DNA of 64,000 nt from Streptomyces sp. NBC_00572 (GCF_026341815.1 NZ_JAPENX010000001.1:1922001-1986000), one strand, 5' to 3'; positions 35,617-45,587 are shown, numbered from the stretch's first letter. Program-made: numbers and translations. The notes: generated by a model from the letters alone, not told the origin.

Positions 35617-36380
35617 GTTCGGAACTGGCTGACATCGAAAAGCACGGGGCCCTCAGCGCCCCGCGTCGACCGCACGACACAGGAGGATGGCAATCGGACG
35701 CCGATCAGAATTCCTCCATCGAGTCACCCCGGCCCCCCCGAGGAACAGTCGACAACAGCAGCGGAATGGGCACGCCTTCCCGCTTCAAGTCCTTGCGGGA
35801 GAAGAGACTGGGCACATCCCGAGGGACAGTCAAGCGAGAATTGCGCGAGGCCACTTGAGGTGTGTGATCCATCCCACGCCCCTTCACCCCGCCTCCGGAT
35901 GATCTCGCCGCCCCGCAACACCCCTGAAACATGAGGCAGGCGGCCTAAACCCCCTCTCGATCACCTCCGCCGCCATCCCCTTCTCCATTGATCACGTTCG
36001 TGACAATCCAAAGAAAACGGACCTGACAAGGTCTGATCAATTCGCCTCGACGACTCCGTGACCGCCACGTAGCTTCGGTCGCGTCCGGTGCGGAACCGTC
36101 CGCCGGACAACGGGGCTTGGGGGCGCCCTGGACCAGGGGCCGTCGGGACCCGGACTCTCGCGGAGGCTCGCCTCCGTCTCCTGCGCCGACGGACACCGCT
36201 GTTCGGTCGGAGCACGCGGTCCGCTTCCGGATGCGCCGTCGGCACTCGCCACGGCCTCCCTGGACGGCAACTGCTGCCGGCACCACCGACACCTCTCCCG
36301 CGCGTCGCATCGCGTCGCGCCTTCATGTCCCGGTACTTGGTCGCGCCGCCCGGCGGCACCGAAGGACCTGATGAGGGAGC
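35617..36380. other. gene-poor stretch of unusual composition
   Basis: No gene here convinces me. Composition drops in GC (notably 35975-36060), with palindromic snippets such as TGATCA and 'CACGTTCGTG'. A minus-strand frame (35705-35932) reads VASRNSRLTVPRDVPSLFSR downstream of an in-frame MDHTPQ; its codon third positions are mixed and no ribosome site is clear, so I leave it uncalled. Possible remnant of an insertion or rearrangement. Confidence 0.4.
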
Positions 36381-36384
36381 TGTG

Positions 36385-36543
36385 TTGAGAACACGCAGAA
36401 GTGTCTTCCTCACCGGCGCGGCACAGCCCGTCGCGGGCGCCGCCCTGCCGAGGACGGTCCGGTCCCTGGCGGGCACCCCGCGCGGCACGCGGGTGTCGAC
36501 GCTCGGCGAGGCCGCGCTCACCGGTCCTGAAGACCCCCCGCCG
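36385..36543 (+). pseudogene. possible truncated exported-protein gene (twin-arginine-like signal)
   Basis: A strong ribosome site GAGGGAG (36373-36379) stands five bases before TTG 36385, opening (M)RTRRSVFLTGAAQPVAGAAL, which resembles a twin-arginine or Sec signal. GC-rich third positions continue for about 50 codons ('TPRGTRVSTLGEAALTGPE') and then fade into sequence antisense to the next gene. The frame stays open only because it is antisense to GC-rich coding DNA. Interpreted as a 5' remnant; the end is approximate. Confidence 0.33.
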
Positions 36544-36600
36544 GAAGCGGCGCGGACAGCGGAAGGAGCAGCGGCGCCAAGGGCACCGCCTTGTCGGAGA

Positions 36601-37086
36601 TCAGGGGGAGGGAAGGCGGCCGGCCACGTCCGCGCAGGAATCCTCGGGGCCGTGGGCGGTGACCTCGGCCCGGGGCGGCCCGGATGCCGGGGAGGGCAGG
36701 CCGACGGTGAAGCAGCGGTCGGCCATGGCGTCGGCCGGGCCGAAGAGGGCCACGCCCCGCTCGTACGGGCGGGAGAACTGGACGAGGACCCGGGTGCCGT
36801 CGGCGGTGGCCCGTACCTCGTAGAGCACACCGCGGCGGCCTGCGGCGGCGGTGTCGAGGACGTCCCGGACGTCCTGGTCGGTGGGGGTGACGCCCTTGGC
36901 GGCGACGAGGGCGTCGGCGAAGCCTCGCGCGTCCGCCCGGGTGGCGTCGAAGGCGTCCCGCTCCCGGGCGGCCTCGCGGAACCGGCCGACGGCGTACAGG
37001 GCGACGAGCGCCAGAACGGGAACGAGCAGGACCGCACCCAGGGCCTTCGCCCAGGGTGCGGTCCCGCCGCGTTGATCAGCTTTCAC
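36601..37086 (-). CDS. small membrane-anchored protein
   Basis: A 161-residue protein with a single N-terminal membrane anchor (about 12-33, 'GAVLLVPVLALVALYAVG') and an extracytoplasmic domain with 'FADALVAAKGVTPTDQDVRD', 'GVLYEVRATADGTRVLVQF' and two cysteines, 'DRCFTVGLP' and 'GPEDSCADVAG'. GTG 37086 has AGGAATCC upstream and starts 13 bp after the stop of the large SGNH gene, so it is in the same transcript. Family not recognised; possible partner of that secreted protein. Confidence 0.7.
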   Translation of the reverse strand: MKADQRGGTAPWAKALGAVLLVPVLALVALYAVGRFREAARERDAFDATRADARGFADALVAAKGVTPTDQDVRDVLDTAAAGRRGVLYEVRATADGTRVLVQFSRPYERGVALFGPADAMADRCFTVGLPSPASGPPRAEVTAHGPEDSCADVAGRLPSP

Positions 37087-37098
37087 GGATTCCTGACG

Positions 37099-40000
37099 CT
37101 ACTTGGGGAGTTTGTCCAGCGCCCGCCGGAAGGCGACGGAGTACGCCGAGGTTCCGGTGTTGTTGGGATGGTAGCTCTCGCGACTGACGCACCAGGTGCC
37201 ACCGACCTCGCACTTGAAGTCGCCGGGCCCCTTCCCCGCGGTCACGATCTTGTTGATGCCTTCGGGGCTGTCGCACGCCCGCCTGCCCTCGAAGTCCCCG
37301 TCGGGGGACTCGAAGAAGATCGGCTTGCCCTCCGCCTTGAGCTTGTCGACGACGGCCCGCTGCTTCGCCTCCATGTACTCCGCGTTGTCGTTGATGCGGA
37401 TCATGCCGGCGCCACCCACACCGCTCACGCAGGTGAGCGAGTTCTCGTTGAAGATCTTGGGGTAGCCGAGCAGGACGATCTTCGCGCCGCCCGCCGCGGT
37501 GTGGATGTCCCGCAGCAGGCTTTCGATCTTGGGCATGGCGTCGTCGATGTCCTTGTGGACGTCCTCCTCCGCCGGGCAGCCGAGCGTGACGCAGTCCTGC
37601 ATCACGGTCGGGAAGCCCGCGTCGTTGCCTCCGATGGTGAGCGTCACCAGATCGGTGTCACCGCTGAGGACACCGGAGTCGATCTGGAACCTCTCGTGGA
37701 AGTTGCCGTCGAAGCCCCACTTCTCGTTGCCGCTCTGGTCGACGGGGTAGCCCGTCTTCAGCTGGAAGCTCTGGGCGCCCGAGCAGGAGACGTTCTGGAA
37801 CTCCAGCTCGCTGGAGAAGCCGTCGGCGAGGGTGCCGATGGACGCGGACCGGCCGGGCAGGGTGGTCTTGCGTGCCCAGGAGTTGGCGCTGCGGCGGCAG
37901 GCGTTCCAGCGGGCCTTGTCGTCGATGTCGTTGTCGGAGTCCTTGGCGTACGAGCCCGCCCCCTCACCGGAGGAGTACGAGTCGCCCATCTGCACGACCT
38001 GCTGGGGCTTGCCCGGCAGCGGCTGGAAGGCGACGGCGTCGAAGGCGACGTCGTCGTCCCCGGTGCCGTCCTCGGTCTCGGTGGTGAGCTGGACGCGGGG
38101 CACGCCGTTCATCTGGTACGCGCCGAGGGACATCCAGCCGTTGGATCCGCGCTTCTGGTTGACGTACCGGTGGCGGGTGAAGCTGCCGCCGCCGGTGTCG
38201 ATGTCGTACCGGGCCTGCTGGGTGTGCGCGCCGTGGTCGGGCAGGTGCACCAGGACGCGCATCCAGTCGGTCCGGCCCTGGTTCAGGGTCCAGGTTCCGG
38301 TGAAGTTGAGGCGGTCGCCCTTCGCGTCGACGGTGTCGTCCCGGGTGTGGCCGAAGTAGAAGTGGCCGCCGAAGCCCGCGCCGAGCTGGTGCATGTCGAC
38401 CTTGCCGGGGTACACCGTCGCGGCGGTGCCGTCATGGGCGATTCCGGACTCGCCGGGGAAGTCGGCCGTGAACGTACCGGAGTTGCTCCACTCGCTGTTG
38501 GCACATCCCGGCCGGATCGACGGGGTGCCTCCGGGGAGGTCGTCGACGACGAGCGCGCCGGCGGGCAGGCCGGAGCGGGTGCAGTTCGGCGGGTAGGCGG
38601 TGCCGTCCGCCTGCTCGGCGTCGTAGTCCGGCGAGGTGAAGCGGTAGAGCTCGTTGCCACAGGAGTACGAGCAGTCGGTCTTCCACTGGACGGAGAGGTG
38701 GAACCAGCACTTGAAGTCGTCACGGGTGCAGGGTCCCGCTCCGGGCTCGTTCTTCGCGCCGTCGGAGATCTTCGAGGGCTCGCACCAGTTGTAGACGCCG
38801 CAGAACAGGTCCTCCGGCGGCTTCATCTGCGCGCGGTTGTACTTCGCGGAGCCCTTGACGGTGGCGTCCTCGGTGGTGCCGTTCCACCAGGCGGGGCGGA
38901 ACGCGGCCACCAGCGTGCCCGGGGACTCCAGGAACGACGGCGGGTGGGCGGCGAAGCCGAGGACCTTCTCGGGGTACGGCCAGTGCTGCGGGCGGGCCGC
39001 GGCGGAGGCGTCCTCGCCGCCGAGGCGGGTCTCCATGAACGGAAGCCGGCCGGCGTCCCACTCGGGGTTGGCAGGGTTGTTCGCCCAGCCCACGCCCCAG
39101 GGCCCGTTGGCGTTGACGTTCTCGTAGAAGCCGCTGTTGTAGGCCCACAGCGCGAAGAACCAGTTCTCCAGCTTGGCCGGGTTGCCGTCGTGCACCTGGA
39201 TTCCGGCGCGCTTGGTCTGGTTCCACTTCTCGACCAGGATGCCCAGGCCGGCGGCGACGTTCGCCGCGTAGTCCAGGGCTACGGCGCGCTGCTTCTGGTA
39301 GTCCCAGGCGGCGCCGCCCTTGTCGTGCTCGCGGCCGGCGAGCCGCATGTGGTCGGTGACCTGGGTGACGCCGTAACCGCAGTCGGCCTTGGACCAGTTG
39401 ACGTCCCAGTCGTTGGCCGGGTTGCCGTCGTAGTAGTCGACACCGTAGTAGTTCCCGATCAGCGGGCTGCCGGTGACACCGGGCACCGCGGAGCGGGAGG
39501 CCTGCCACATGTTCGACTCCTGCGCGGTGATGCCGAGCAGCACCTGCGCGGGGACGCGGCCGCCGCCGTCGAGGACCGGGTTCGGGAAGAGGGACTGCGG
39601 CGAGTACGCCGGCATCCCGAGGTTCTTCCAGTTCGCCGGGCGCGAGGCGCCGATGTTGAGATTGCCCGTGACGGCCTTGTCGACGGCCCACTCGACCTGG
39701 CGCGGCTTGGGCTGCACGGCCTGGTTGCGGGGGTCGTTGCGGGGCACGGAGCAGGTGCGATCCGACTCGACGATCTCACCGGCGTCGCCGGCCGTGGCAG
39801 CCGCCGCCGTGGTGGAGGTCAGCGCGCGGGCGCCCGCGGTCTGGGTCTGCACGCCGCCCTTGGCGGTGTCCGGGGCGCCCTTGGCGGTGCCGAGGAGTGG
39901 CGACGGGGTGCGGGAGCTCTCCCACTTCGCGGACGTGGCCGCCATGGGGGTGACGGTGAACCCGACGTTCTTGCCGGTGTCGCGCAGGGTGGTGTCGATC

Positions 40001-41115
40001 TTCACCGGGCGCGCGTCGGTGGCCTTGTCCCGCTGGAGGTACTTCGGGGATCCGACGCCGTCCGCCCAGACCGTGTGCTGGACGATCGCGGCGCCCTTGG
40101 TGGAGAGCGTGGCGTCCTTGTGGACTCCGGACAGCCGTGTGACCGACTTCGGCAGACTCGCCTCGGTGGTGACGTCGCCGGTCAGGTAGACCTGTCCGCC
40201 GACACGGGCGAGGCCGGCGTCCGCGAGCGGTCCGTGGCCCAGCCTGGTGACCTTCTTGGCCGCCCAGCGGCTGACGAGCGCGGTCTCCGTCTCCTTGACG
40301 CTGTCCCGCTGGACGCGCTCCATGAAGACGTAACCGCCGTCGTTGTCCTTGCTGATGCGGTACGGGACGGTGCCCGTCGTCGCGAGCTTCTTCTTGGCGC
40401 CCCTGCCGTCGATCTCGACGAGGGTGCGACCGGAGGCCGCGGCTATCTTCCCGCCGGTGACCGGCACCGAGGAGGTGATCTGTCCGTCGACCACGACGGG
40501 CTCGCTGACCTGGCCCGTGGCGGTGTTCACCCGGAACAGACGGGTCTGCCGCTTGTCCTCGCCCGGCGACTGGGTCAGTACGGCCTCTTCGTCCGCGCCG
40601 CAGCCGGGGTTGTAGTACGACAGCGAGGCGTTGACCTTCAGCTTGGTGACGGCGCCGCTGGTCAGGTCCACGATGGCGGTGAAGCCGCCGCGTGCCATCA
40701 GCCTGGTGTCGTTGGTGAAGGTGCGCGGGGCGTAGACGACGACGGCGCGCTTGCCGGAGCCGGTGACGCAGGCGTTTCCGATCCACTGGTCCACGTCGAA
40801 GCCGGGTTCGGCGAGGGACGCGAGGGTCTTCCAGGCGTAGCCGCTCTGCTCGGTGGCGGTCAGCAGGTGGAAGCCCTGGGCGTCACCGGTGGTGGTCCAG
40901 GCGATGTCGGCGGACTTCTGCCAGTCCTCGCCGAGGACCTCGGCCCGGTCGCCGGCCGGGACGCGGTCCTGCTGTGGGGCGGTGTCGGTGGTGACGGGCG
41001 CCGGCGGGGCGCCGGGCCCGGGTCCGGCCCAGGCCGTGGCCTGGGTCAGTCCCGCGAGCAGCGCACCGGCAGCCACCGCTGCCAGGGGTGCTCGCGCCGT
41101 ATGGAGGAATCTCAA
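37099..41115 (-). CDS. very large secreted protein: transglycosylase-like, golvesin-like and SGNH esterase domains
   Basis: 1338 residues from TTG 41115 (AAGGAG upstream). Signal peptide (about 1-30); a beta-rich region to about residue 450; then a lysozyme/transglycosylase-like region around 520-680 ('VLLGITAQESNMWQASRSA', 'CGYGVTQVTDHMRLAG', 'FFALWAYNSGFYEN'). A Cys-rich section and a golvesin-like carbohydrate-binding domain (about 890-1020) follow. A C-terminal SGNH hydrolase begins 'VVQMGDSYSSGEGAGSY' (nucleophile Ser near 1045), with block III 'TIGGNDAGF' and catalytic His in 'SYHPNNTG' (near 1314). It probably acts on wall glycans or their acyl groups. It is followed by a 161-residue membrane gene. 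Confidence 0.82.
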   Translation of the reverse strand: MRFLHTARAPLAAVAAGALLAGLTQATAWAGPGPGAPPAPVTTDTAPQQDRVPAGDRAEVLGEDWQKSADIAWTTTGDAQGFHLLTATEQSGYAWKTLASLAEPGFDVDQWIGNACVTGSGKRAVVVYAPRTFTNDTRLMARGGFTAIVDLTSGAVTKLKVNASLSYYNPGCGADEEAVLTQSPGEDKRQTRLFRVNTATGQVSEPVVVDGQITSSVPVTGGKIAAASGRTLVEIDGRGAKKKLATTGTVPYRISKDNDGGYVFMERVQRDSVKETETALVSRWAAKKVTRLGHGPLADAGLARVGGQVYLTGDVTTEASLPKSVTRLSGVHKDATLSTKGAAIVQHTVWADGVGSPKYLQRDKATDARPVKIDTTLRDTGKNVGFTVTPMAATSAKWESSRTPSPLLGTAKGAPDTAKGGVQTQTAGARALTSTTAAAATAGDAGEIVESDRTCSVPRNDPRNQAVQPKPRQVEWAVDKAVTGNLNIGASRPANWKNLGMPAYSPQSLFPNPVLDGGGRVPAQVLLGITAQESNMWQASRSAVPGVTGSPLIGNYYGVDYYDGNPANDWDVNWSKADCGYGVTQVTDHMRLAGREHDKGGAAWDYQKQRAVALDYAANVAAGLGILVEKWNQTKRAGIQVHDGNPAKLENWFFALWAYNSGFYENVNANGPWGVGWANNPANPEWDAGRLPFMETRLGGEDASAAARPQHWPYPEKVLGFAAHPPSFLESPGTLVAAFRPAWWNGTTEDATVKGSAKYNRAQMKPPEDLFCGVYNWCEPSKISDGAKNEPGAGPCTRDDFKCWFHLSVQWKTDCSYSCGNELYRFTSPDYDAEQADGTAYPPNCTRSGLPAGALVVDDLPGGTPSIRPGCANSEWSNSGTFTADFPGESGIAHDGTAATVYPGKVDMHQLGAGFGGHFYFGHTRDDTVDAKGDRLNFTGTWTLNQGRTDWMRVLVHLPDHGAHTQQARYDIDTGGGSFTRHRYVNQKRGSNGWMSLGAYQMNGVPRVQLTTETEDGTGDDDVAFDAVAFQPLPGKPQQVVQMGDSYSSGEGAGSYAKDSDNDIDDKARWNACRRSANSWARKTTLPGRSASIGTLADGFSSELEFQNVSCSGAQSFQLKTGYPVDQSGNEKWGFDGNFHERFQIDSGVLSGDTDLVTLTIGGNDAGFPTVMQDCVTLGCPAEEDVHKDIDDAMPKIESLLRDIHTAAGGAKIVLLGYPKIFNENSLTCVSGVGGAGMIRINDNAEYMEAKQRAVVDKLKAEGKPIFFESPDGDFEGRRACDSPEGINKIVTAGKGPGDFKCEVGGTWCVSRESYHPNNTGTSAYSVAFRRALDKLPK

Positions 41116-41278
41116 CTGCGTTCTCCTTAGAGGCTTGTACGGCGCGGAAGCCTCCCCCCGTGCGGTGGGCGTATGCCCGCGCCACGCGCGAGCATGATCA
41201 CGACACCGGTGACGGTCAAGGGAATTGATCGAGTTCCGGGCGTCTCCCGAGACCCCACGGTCCGGGACCCCTGCACGT

Positions 41279-41312
41279 CACAGGGCCCCTCGCCGAAGCG
41301 AGGGGCCCTGTG
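41279..41312. terminator. strong hairpin, probable terminator
   Basis: Perfect 15-bp stem, 41279-41293 with 41298-41312, tetraloop CGAA. It lies between cbs (ending 41550) and the start of the large SGNH gene. There is no T tract, which is common in Streptomyces. Confidence 0.6.
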
Positions 41313-41334
41313 GCGTTCTGACGAAGTGTTCGGC

Positions 41335-41386
41335 GCGGGGACCGCCGCACCCCCGAGACGGGGGGCGGGACGACGGCGGTCCCCGC
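41335..41386. terminator. second nested hairpin downstream of cbs
   Basis: GCGGGGACCGCCG (41335-41347) pairs perfectly with CGGCGGTCCCCGC (41374-41386); an inner CCCCC/GGGGG stem fills the loop. The rest of the 41116-41549 gap shows no gene. Confidence 0.5.
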
Positions 41387-41549
41387 GAGGACACGGGCCC
41401 GGGTCAGGGCCGGTCTCCGCGTCCGGCGGCGTCTCAGGAGTCCGGGAGCCGCTCCGGAAGTCCGTGACGCCGACAACCACCAATGTGCCGGACGCGTGTT
41501 AAGCCGGTGCTGCGCGTACGTGTCGCCCTCGTACCAGTTGCGCGAACTG

Positions 41550-42938
41550 CTACTTCGCGCCGCCGTTGGCCAGGAAGGCCAGCAGGTCCTGGCGGCTGAC
41601 GACACCGGTCGGCTTGCCCTCGACCAGGACGATCGCCGCGTCGGAGGACTCGCCGAGGACGGCCATCAGGTCGGCGACCGGCTCGCCGGAGCCGACCTGC
41701 GGCAGCGGCGCGCTCATGTGCTGCTCCAGCGGGTCCTCCAGGGAGGCCTTCTTGGTGAAGAGGTGGTCGAGGAGCTCGCGCTCGACGACCGAGCCGACGA
41801 CCTCGGCGGCCATCACGTCGGGGTGACCGGCGCCGGGCTTCACGATGGGCATCTGGGAGACGCCGTACTCGCGCAGCACCTCGATGGCCTGACCGACCGT
41901 CTCGTCCGGGTGCATGTGGACGAGCGAGGGCATGACGCCCTCCTTGTGGCGCAGGACGTCGGCGACGGTGGCGGTGGAGGTGTCCTCGAGGAAGCCGTGA
42001 CCGGCCATCCACTCGTCGCTGAAGATCTTGGACATGTAGCCGCGGCCCGAGTCCGGCAGCAGCACGACGACGACGTCGTCGGGACCGAGCTCCTTGGCGA
42101 CCTCCAGGGCTGCCACGACCGCCATGCCGCAGGAGCCGCCGACGAGGAGGCCCTCCTCCTTGGCGAGGCGGCGGGTCATCTGGAAGGAGTCCTTGTCGGA
42201 CACGGCGACGATCCGGTCCGTGACGTTCCGGTCGTACGCGGTGGGCCAGAAGTCCTCGCCCACACCCTCGACCAGGTACGGGCGGCCGGAACCGCCCGAG
42301 TAGACCGAACCCTCCGGGTCCGCGCCGATGACCTTGACCTTCCCGCCGCTGACCTCCTTGAGGTAGTTGCCGGTGCCGGAGATGGTGCCGCCGGTGCCGA
42401 CGCCCGCGACGAAGTGGGTGATCTTCCGGTCCGTCTGCTCCCAGAGCTCGGGACCGGTGGTCTCGTAGTGGGAGCGCGGGTTGTTCGGGTTGGAGTACTG
42501 GTCGGGCTTCCAGGCACCGGGCGTCTCACGGACGAGCCGGTCCGAGACGTTGTAGTACGAGTCCGGGTGCTCCGGGTCGACCGCGGTCGGGCAGACGACG
42601 ACCTCGGCGCCGTACGCCCGCAGCACGTTGATCTTGTCGAGGGACACCTTGTCCGGGCAGACGAAGATGCACTTGTAACCCTTCGTCTGCGCCACGATCG
42701 CCAGGCCGACGCCGGTGTTGCCGGACGTGGGCTCGACGATGGTTCCGCCGGGCTTGAGCTCACCGCTCTGCTCGGCCGCCTCGATCATCCGCAGGGCGAT
42801 CCGGTCCTTGACCGAGCCTCCGGGGTTGAAGTACTCGACCTTGGCCAGAACGGTCGCCTGAATACCCGCTGTGACGCTGTTGAGCTTCACCAGCGGGGTG
42901 TTGCCGACGAGGCTGATCATCGAGTCGTGGAATTGCAC
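41550..42938 (-). CDS. cbs: cystathionine beta-synthase
   Basis: A 462-residue PLP enzyme condensing serine (or an activated serine) with homocysteine to cystathionine in transsulfuration. The fold-type II core has the Schiff-base lysine in 'YFNPGGSVKDRIALRMIE', 'VEPTSGNTGVGLAIVA' and the phosphate loop 'VAGVGTGGTISGTGNYLKEV'. Two C-terminal CBS domains ('MPSLVHMHPDETVGQAIEVL' and 'PLPQVGSGEPVADLMAVLGE') separate it from plain cysteine synthases. GTG 42938 follows GGAGATTAC. It is divergent from an SGNH hydrolase gene across 140 bp. Confidence 0.94.
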   Translation of the reverse strand: MQFHDSMISLVGNTPLVKLNSVTAGIQATVLAKVEYFNPGGSVKDRIALRMIEAAEQSGELKPGGTIVEPTSGNTGVGLAIVAQTKGYKCIFVCPDKVSLDKINVLRAYGAEVVVCPTAVDPEHPDSYYNVSDRLVRETPGAWKPDQYSNPNNPRSHYETTGPELWEQTDRKITHFVAGVGTGGTISGTGNYLKEVSGGKVKVIGADPEGSVYSGGSGRPYLVEGVGEDFWPTAYDRNVTDRIVAVSDKDSFQMTRRLAKEEGLLVGGSCGMAVVAALEVAKELGPDDVVVVLLPDSGRGYMSKIFSDEWMAGHGFLEDTSTATVADVLRHKEGVMPSLVHMHPDETVGQAIEVLREYGVSQMPIVKPGAGHPDVMAAEVVGSVVERELLDHLFTKKASLEDPLEQHMSAPLPQVGSGEPVADLMAVLGESSDAAIVLVEGKPTGVVSRQDLLAFLANGGAK

Positions 42939-43078
42939 CGTAATCTCCGGGGTCTCCGTAATGGTGTGGCCAGCGTATGCGTAGTCGGAGCGGGTTACGG
43001 GGCAGTTAGACCCTGAACGGCTTGAAGGGCCTCCACGGTCCGGACGGCCTCTACGGCTCGGAGGAGGTGACGGCCCCC

Positions 43079-44116
43079 ATGTCGAGGGCGAGGGTGGCAC
43101 GCCGGATCGCGGCGGGAGCGGCGTACGGCGGCGGGAGCATCGGGCTGCTGGGTGTGGCGGCGGTGGGCGTCCTGCTGGCCGAGATGCAGATCGCGAAGCG
43201 GACGGTCGGCGGCGGAGCGGCCCCGCTCCCGCCCGGAGCGGACGGCCTCTACGGCCGCGCGTTCGGCACGGAGGACCCGCTGAGACTGGCCCTTCTGGGT
43301 GATTCCACGGCGGCGGGTCAGGGGGTGCGCCGCTCGGGTCAGACACCGGGCGCGCTGCTCGCCTCGGGGCTCGCGGCGGTGGCGGAGCGGCCGGTGGTGC
43401 TGCGGAACGTGGCGCTGTCCGGGGCGCGCTCGGACGATCTGGAGCGGCAGGTGTCGCTGCTGCTCGCGCAGCCCCTGGGGCCGCCGGACGTCTGCGTGAT
43501 CATGATCGGCGCGAACGACGTGACGCACCGGATGCCGCCGACCGAGTCGGTACGGCTCCTGGCGTCGGCGGTCCGGCGGCTGCGGACGGCCGGCGCGGAG
43601 GTGGTCGTCGGGACCTGTCCCGACCTGGGGACGATCGAGCCGGTCTACCAGCCGCTGCGCTGGCTGGCCCGGCGGGCCTCCCGGCAGCTCGCCGCGGCCC
43701 AGACGATCGTGGTGATCGAGCAGGGCGGGCGGACGGTGTCGCTCGGTGACCTGCTGGGCCCCGAGTTCGCGGCGAACCCGCGCGAGATGTTCGGAGTGGA
43801 CAACTTCCACCCCTCGGCGGAGGGGTACGCGACGGCGGCGATGGCCGTGCTCCCGACCATGTGCGCGGTGCTCGGCGTATGGCCGGAGACCGACCGTCTC
43901 GAACCGGCCCGGCGGGAGAACATGCTGCCGGTCGCGAAGGCGGCGGCCGAGGCGGCGAAGGAGGCGGGCACCGAGGTGACGGGCGCGCGGGCGCCGTGGG
44001 CCCTGCTGAAGCACCGCCGCAGGCGCCGCCTGCCGGTGCCCGCCGAGGGCGGCCCGGAGGGGACGGCCGAAGGGCCGGCCTCGACCACCGCGCCGGCCGA
44101 CCCCGCCACCAACTGA
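43079..44116 (+). CDS. membrane-anchored SGNH/GDSL hydrolase
   Basis: A 345-residue protein. An N-terminal anchor (about 10-36) precedes an SGNH fold: block I 'RLALLGDSTAAGQG' (nucleophile Ser), block II 'VALSGARSDDL', block III 'VIMIGANDVTHRM' and block V 'DNFHPSAEGYATAAMA' (Asp/His). The last 60 residues are basic and Pro/Ala-rich. ATG 43079 follows GGAGGTGACGG. Likely an esterase or acyl hydrolase acting at the membrane. It lies 112 bp upstream of the thiolase on the same strand. Confidence 0.88.
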   Translation: MSRARVARRIAAGAAYGGGSIGLLGVAAVGVLLAEMQIAKRTVGGGAAPLPPGADGLYGRAFGTEDPLRLALLGDSTAAGQGVRRSGQTPGALLASGLAAVAERPVVLRNVALSGARSDDLERQVSLLLAQPLGPPDVCVIMIGANDVTHRMPPTESVRLLASAVRRLRTAGAEVVVGTCPDLGTIEPVYQPLRWLARRASRQLAAAQTIVVIEQGGRTVSLGDLLGPEFAANPREMFGVDNFHPSAEGYATAAMAVLPTMCAVLGVWPETDRLEPARRENMLPVAKAAAEAAKEAGTEVTGARAPWALLKHRRRRRLPVPAEGGPEGTAEGPASTTAPADPATN

Positions 44117-44228
44117 GCGTACGCTTAGAAAAGAGGCCCGCATCACACACCCAGGCCGGTGACCCCATGCGGTACGTACGGGTAACTTCCCTTTCAGTCC
44201 GCCCACTCCGCACCCTCATGGAGCCGTG

Positions 44229-45449
44229 ATGCCCGAAGCCGTCATCGTCTCGACCGCCCGTTCCCCGATCGGCCGGGCCTTCAAGGGCTCCCTGAAGGAC
44301 CTGCGTCCCGACGACCTCACCGCCACGATCATCCAGGCCGCGCTCGCCAAGGTCCCCGAGCTGGACCCGCGGGACATCGACGACCTGATGCTCGGCTGCG
44401 GCCTCCCCGGCGGCGAGCAGGGCAACAACCTGGGCCGGATCGTCTCCGTGCGGATGGGCATGGACCACCTGCCGGGCTGCACGATCACCCGCTACTGCTC
44501 CTCCTCGCTGCAGACCTCCCGCATGGCGCTGCACGCGATCAAGGCGGGCGAGGGCGACGTCTTCATCTCGGCCGGTGTCGAGATGGTCTCCAGCTTCGCC
44601 AAGGGCAACTCGGACTCCCTGCCCGACACGCACAACCCGTACTTCGCCGAGGCCGAGGCCCGTACCGCCGCCGTCGCCGCCTCCGAGGGCTCCGCGTGGC
44701 ACGACCCGCGCGAGGACGGCATCGTCCCGGACGCGTACATCGCCATGGGTCAGACCGCCGAGAACCTGGCCCGTCTCAAGGGCATCAGCCGCCAGGAGAT
44801 GGACGAGTTCGGCGTCCGGTCGCAGAACCTCGCCGAGCAGGCCATCAAGAACGGCTTCTGGGAGCGCGAGATCACCCCGGTGACGACCCCGGACGGCACC
44901 GTGGTCTCCACCGACGACGGCCCGCGCGCCGGCGTCACCCTGGAGGGCGTGCAGGGCCTCAAGCCCGTCTTCCGCCCCGACGGCCTGGTGACCGCCGCCA
45001 ACTGCTGCCCGCTGAACGACGGCGCCGCCGCGCTCGTGATCATGTCGGACACGAAGGCCCGTGAGCTCGGCCTGACCCCGCTCGCCCGCATCGTCTCCAC
45101 CGGCGTCTCCGGCCTCTCCCCCGAGATCATGGGCCTCGGCCCGGTCGAGGCGTCGAAGCAGGCCCTCAAGCGCGCCGGCCTGACCGTCGGCGACATCGAC
45201 CTGGCCGAGATCAACGAGGCCTTCGCGGCCCAGGTGATCCCGTCCTACCAGGACCTCGGCCTGGACCTGGACAAGGTGAACATCAACGGTGGCGCCATCG
45301 CCGTCGGCCACCCCTTCGGCATGACCGGCGCCCGCATCACCGGCACGCTGATCAACAGCCTCCAGTTCCACGACAAGCAGTTCGGCCTGGAGACCATGTG
45401 CGTCGGCGGCGGCCAGGGCATGGCGATGGTCATCGAGCGGCTGAGCTGA
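44229..45449 (+). CDS. acetyl-CoA C-acetyltransferase (thiolase)
   Basis: A 406-residue thiolase that either condenses two acetyl-CoA or cleaves 3-ketoacyl-CoA. The acyl-enzyme Cys is in '[16 protein letters not shown]', the activating His in '[13 protein letters not shown]', and the second Cys loop is '[17 protein letters not shown]'; '[10 protein letters not shown]' is also present. ATG 44229 follows CATGGAGCC. It is a single gene followed by a hairpin. Degradative and biosynthetic thiolases cannot be told apart from sequence alone. Confidence 0.93.
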   Translation: MPEAVIVSTARSPIGRAFKGSLKDLRPDDLTATIIQAALAKVPELDPRDIDDLMLGCGLPGGEQGNNLGRIVSVRMGMDHLPGCTITRYCSSSLQTSRMALHAIKAGEGDVFISAGVEMVSSFAKGNSDSLPDTHNPYFAEAEARTAAVAASEGSAWHDPREDGIVPDAYIAMGQTAENLARLKGISRQEMDEFGVRSQNLAEQAIKNGFWEREITPVTTPDGTVVSTDDGPRAGVTLEGVQGLKPVFRPDGLVTAANCCPLNDGAAALVIMSDTKARELGLTPLARIVSTGVSGLSPEIMGLGPVEASKQALKRAGLTVGDIDLAEINEAFAAQVIPSYQDLGLDLDKVNINGGAIAVGHPFGMTGARITGTLINSLQFHDKQFGLETMCVGGGQGMAMVIERLS

Positions 45450-45587
45450 GCCGTAGCGGTGGCGAAGCTCAGCGCGACCGAAGAAGCGAGCGGCTGAGCT
45501 GAGCCCGGAAGCGAGCGCCTGAGTCGAGGCCTCGCCTCTCCTGACGGCCCCGGCGTCAACCGCTCCGCGTCCGAGCCGTGACCGAAT

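Noticed and set aside
35705..35932. Minus-strand 75-codon frame with VASRNSRLTVPRDVPSLFSR
   Set aside because: No ribosome site, mixed third-position bases, no family recognised; left as a note in the gene-poor stretch.
39374..40333. TTA codons in the large SGNH gene (TAA on the plus strand at 39374 and 40331)
   Set aside because: Both are out of frame with the coding sequence.
36088..41130. A plus-strand open frame of 1680 codons
   Set aside because: It is antisense to the large SGNH gene and the small membrane gene; it stays open only because of GC-rich third positions. The product is Val/Gly/Arg-rich without domains.
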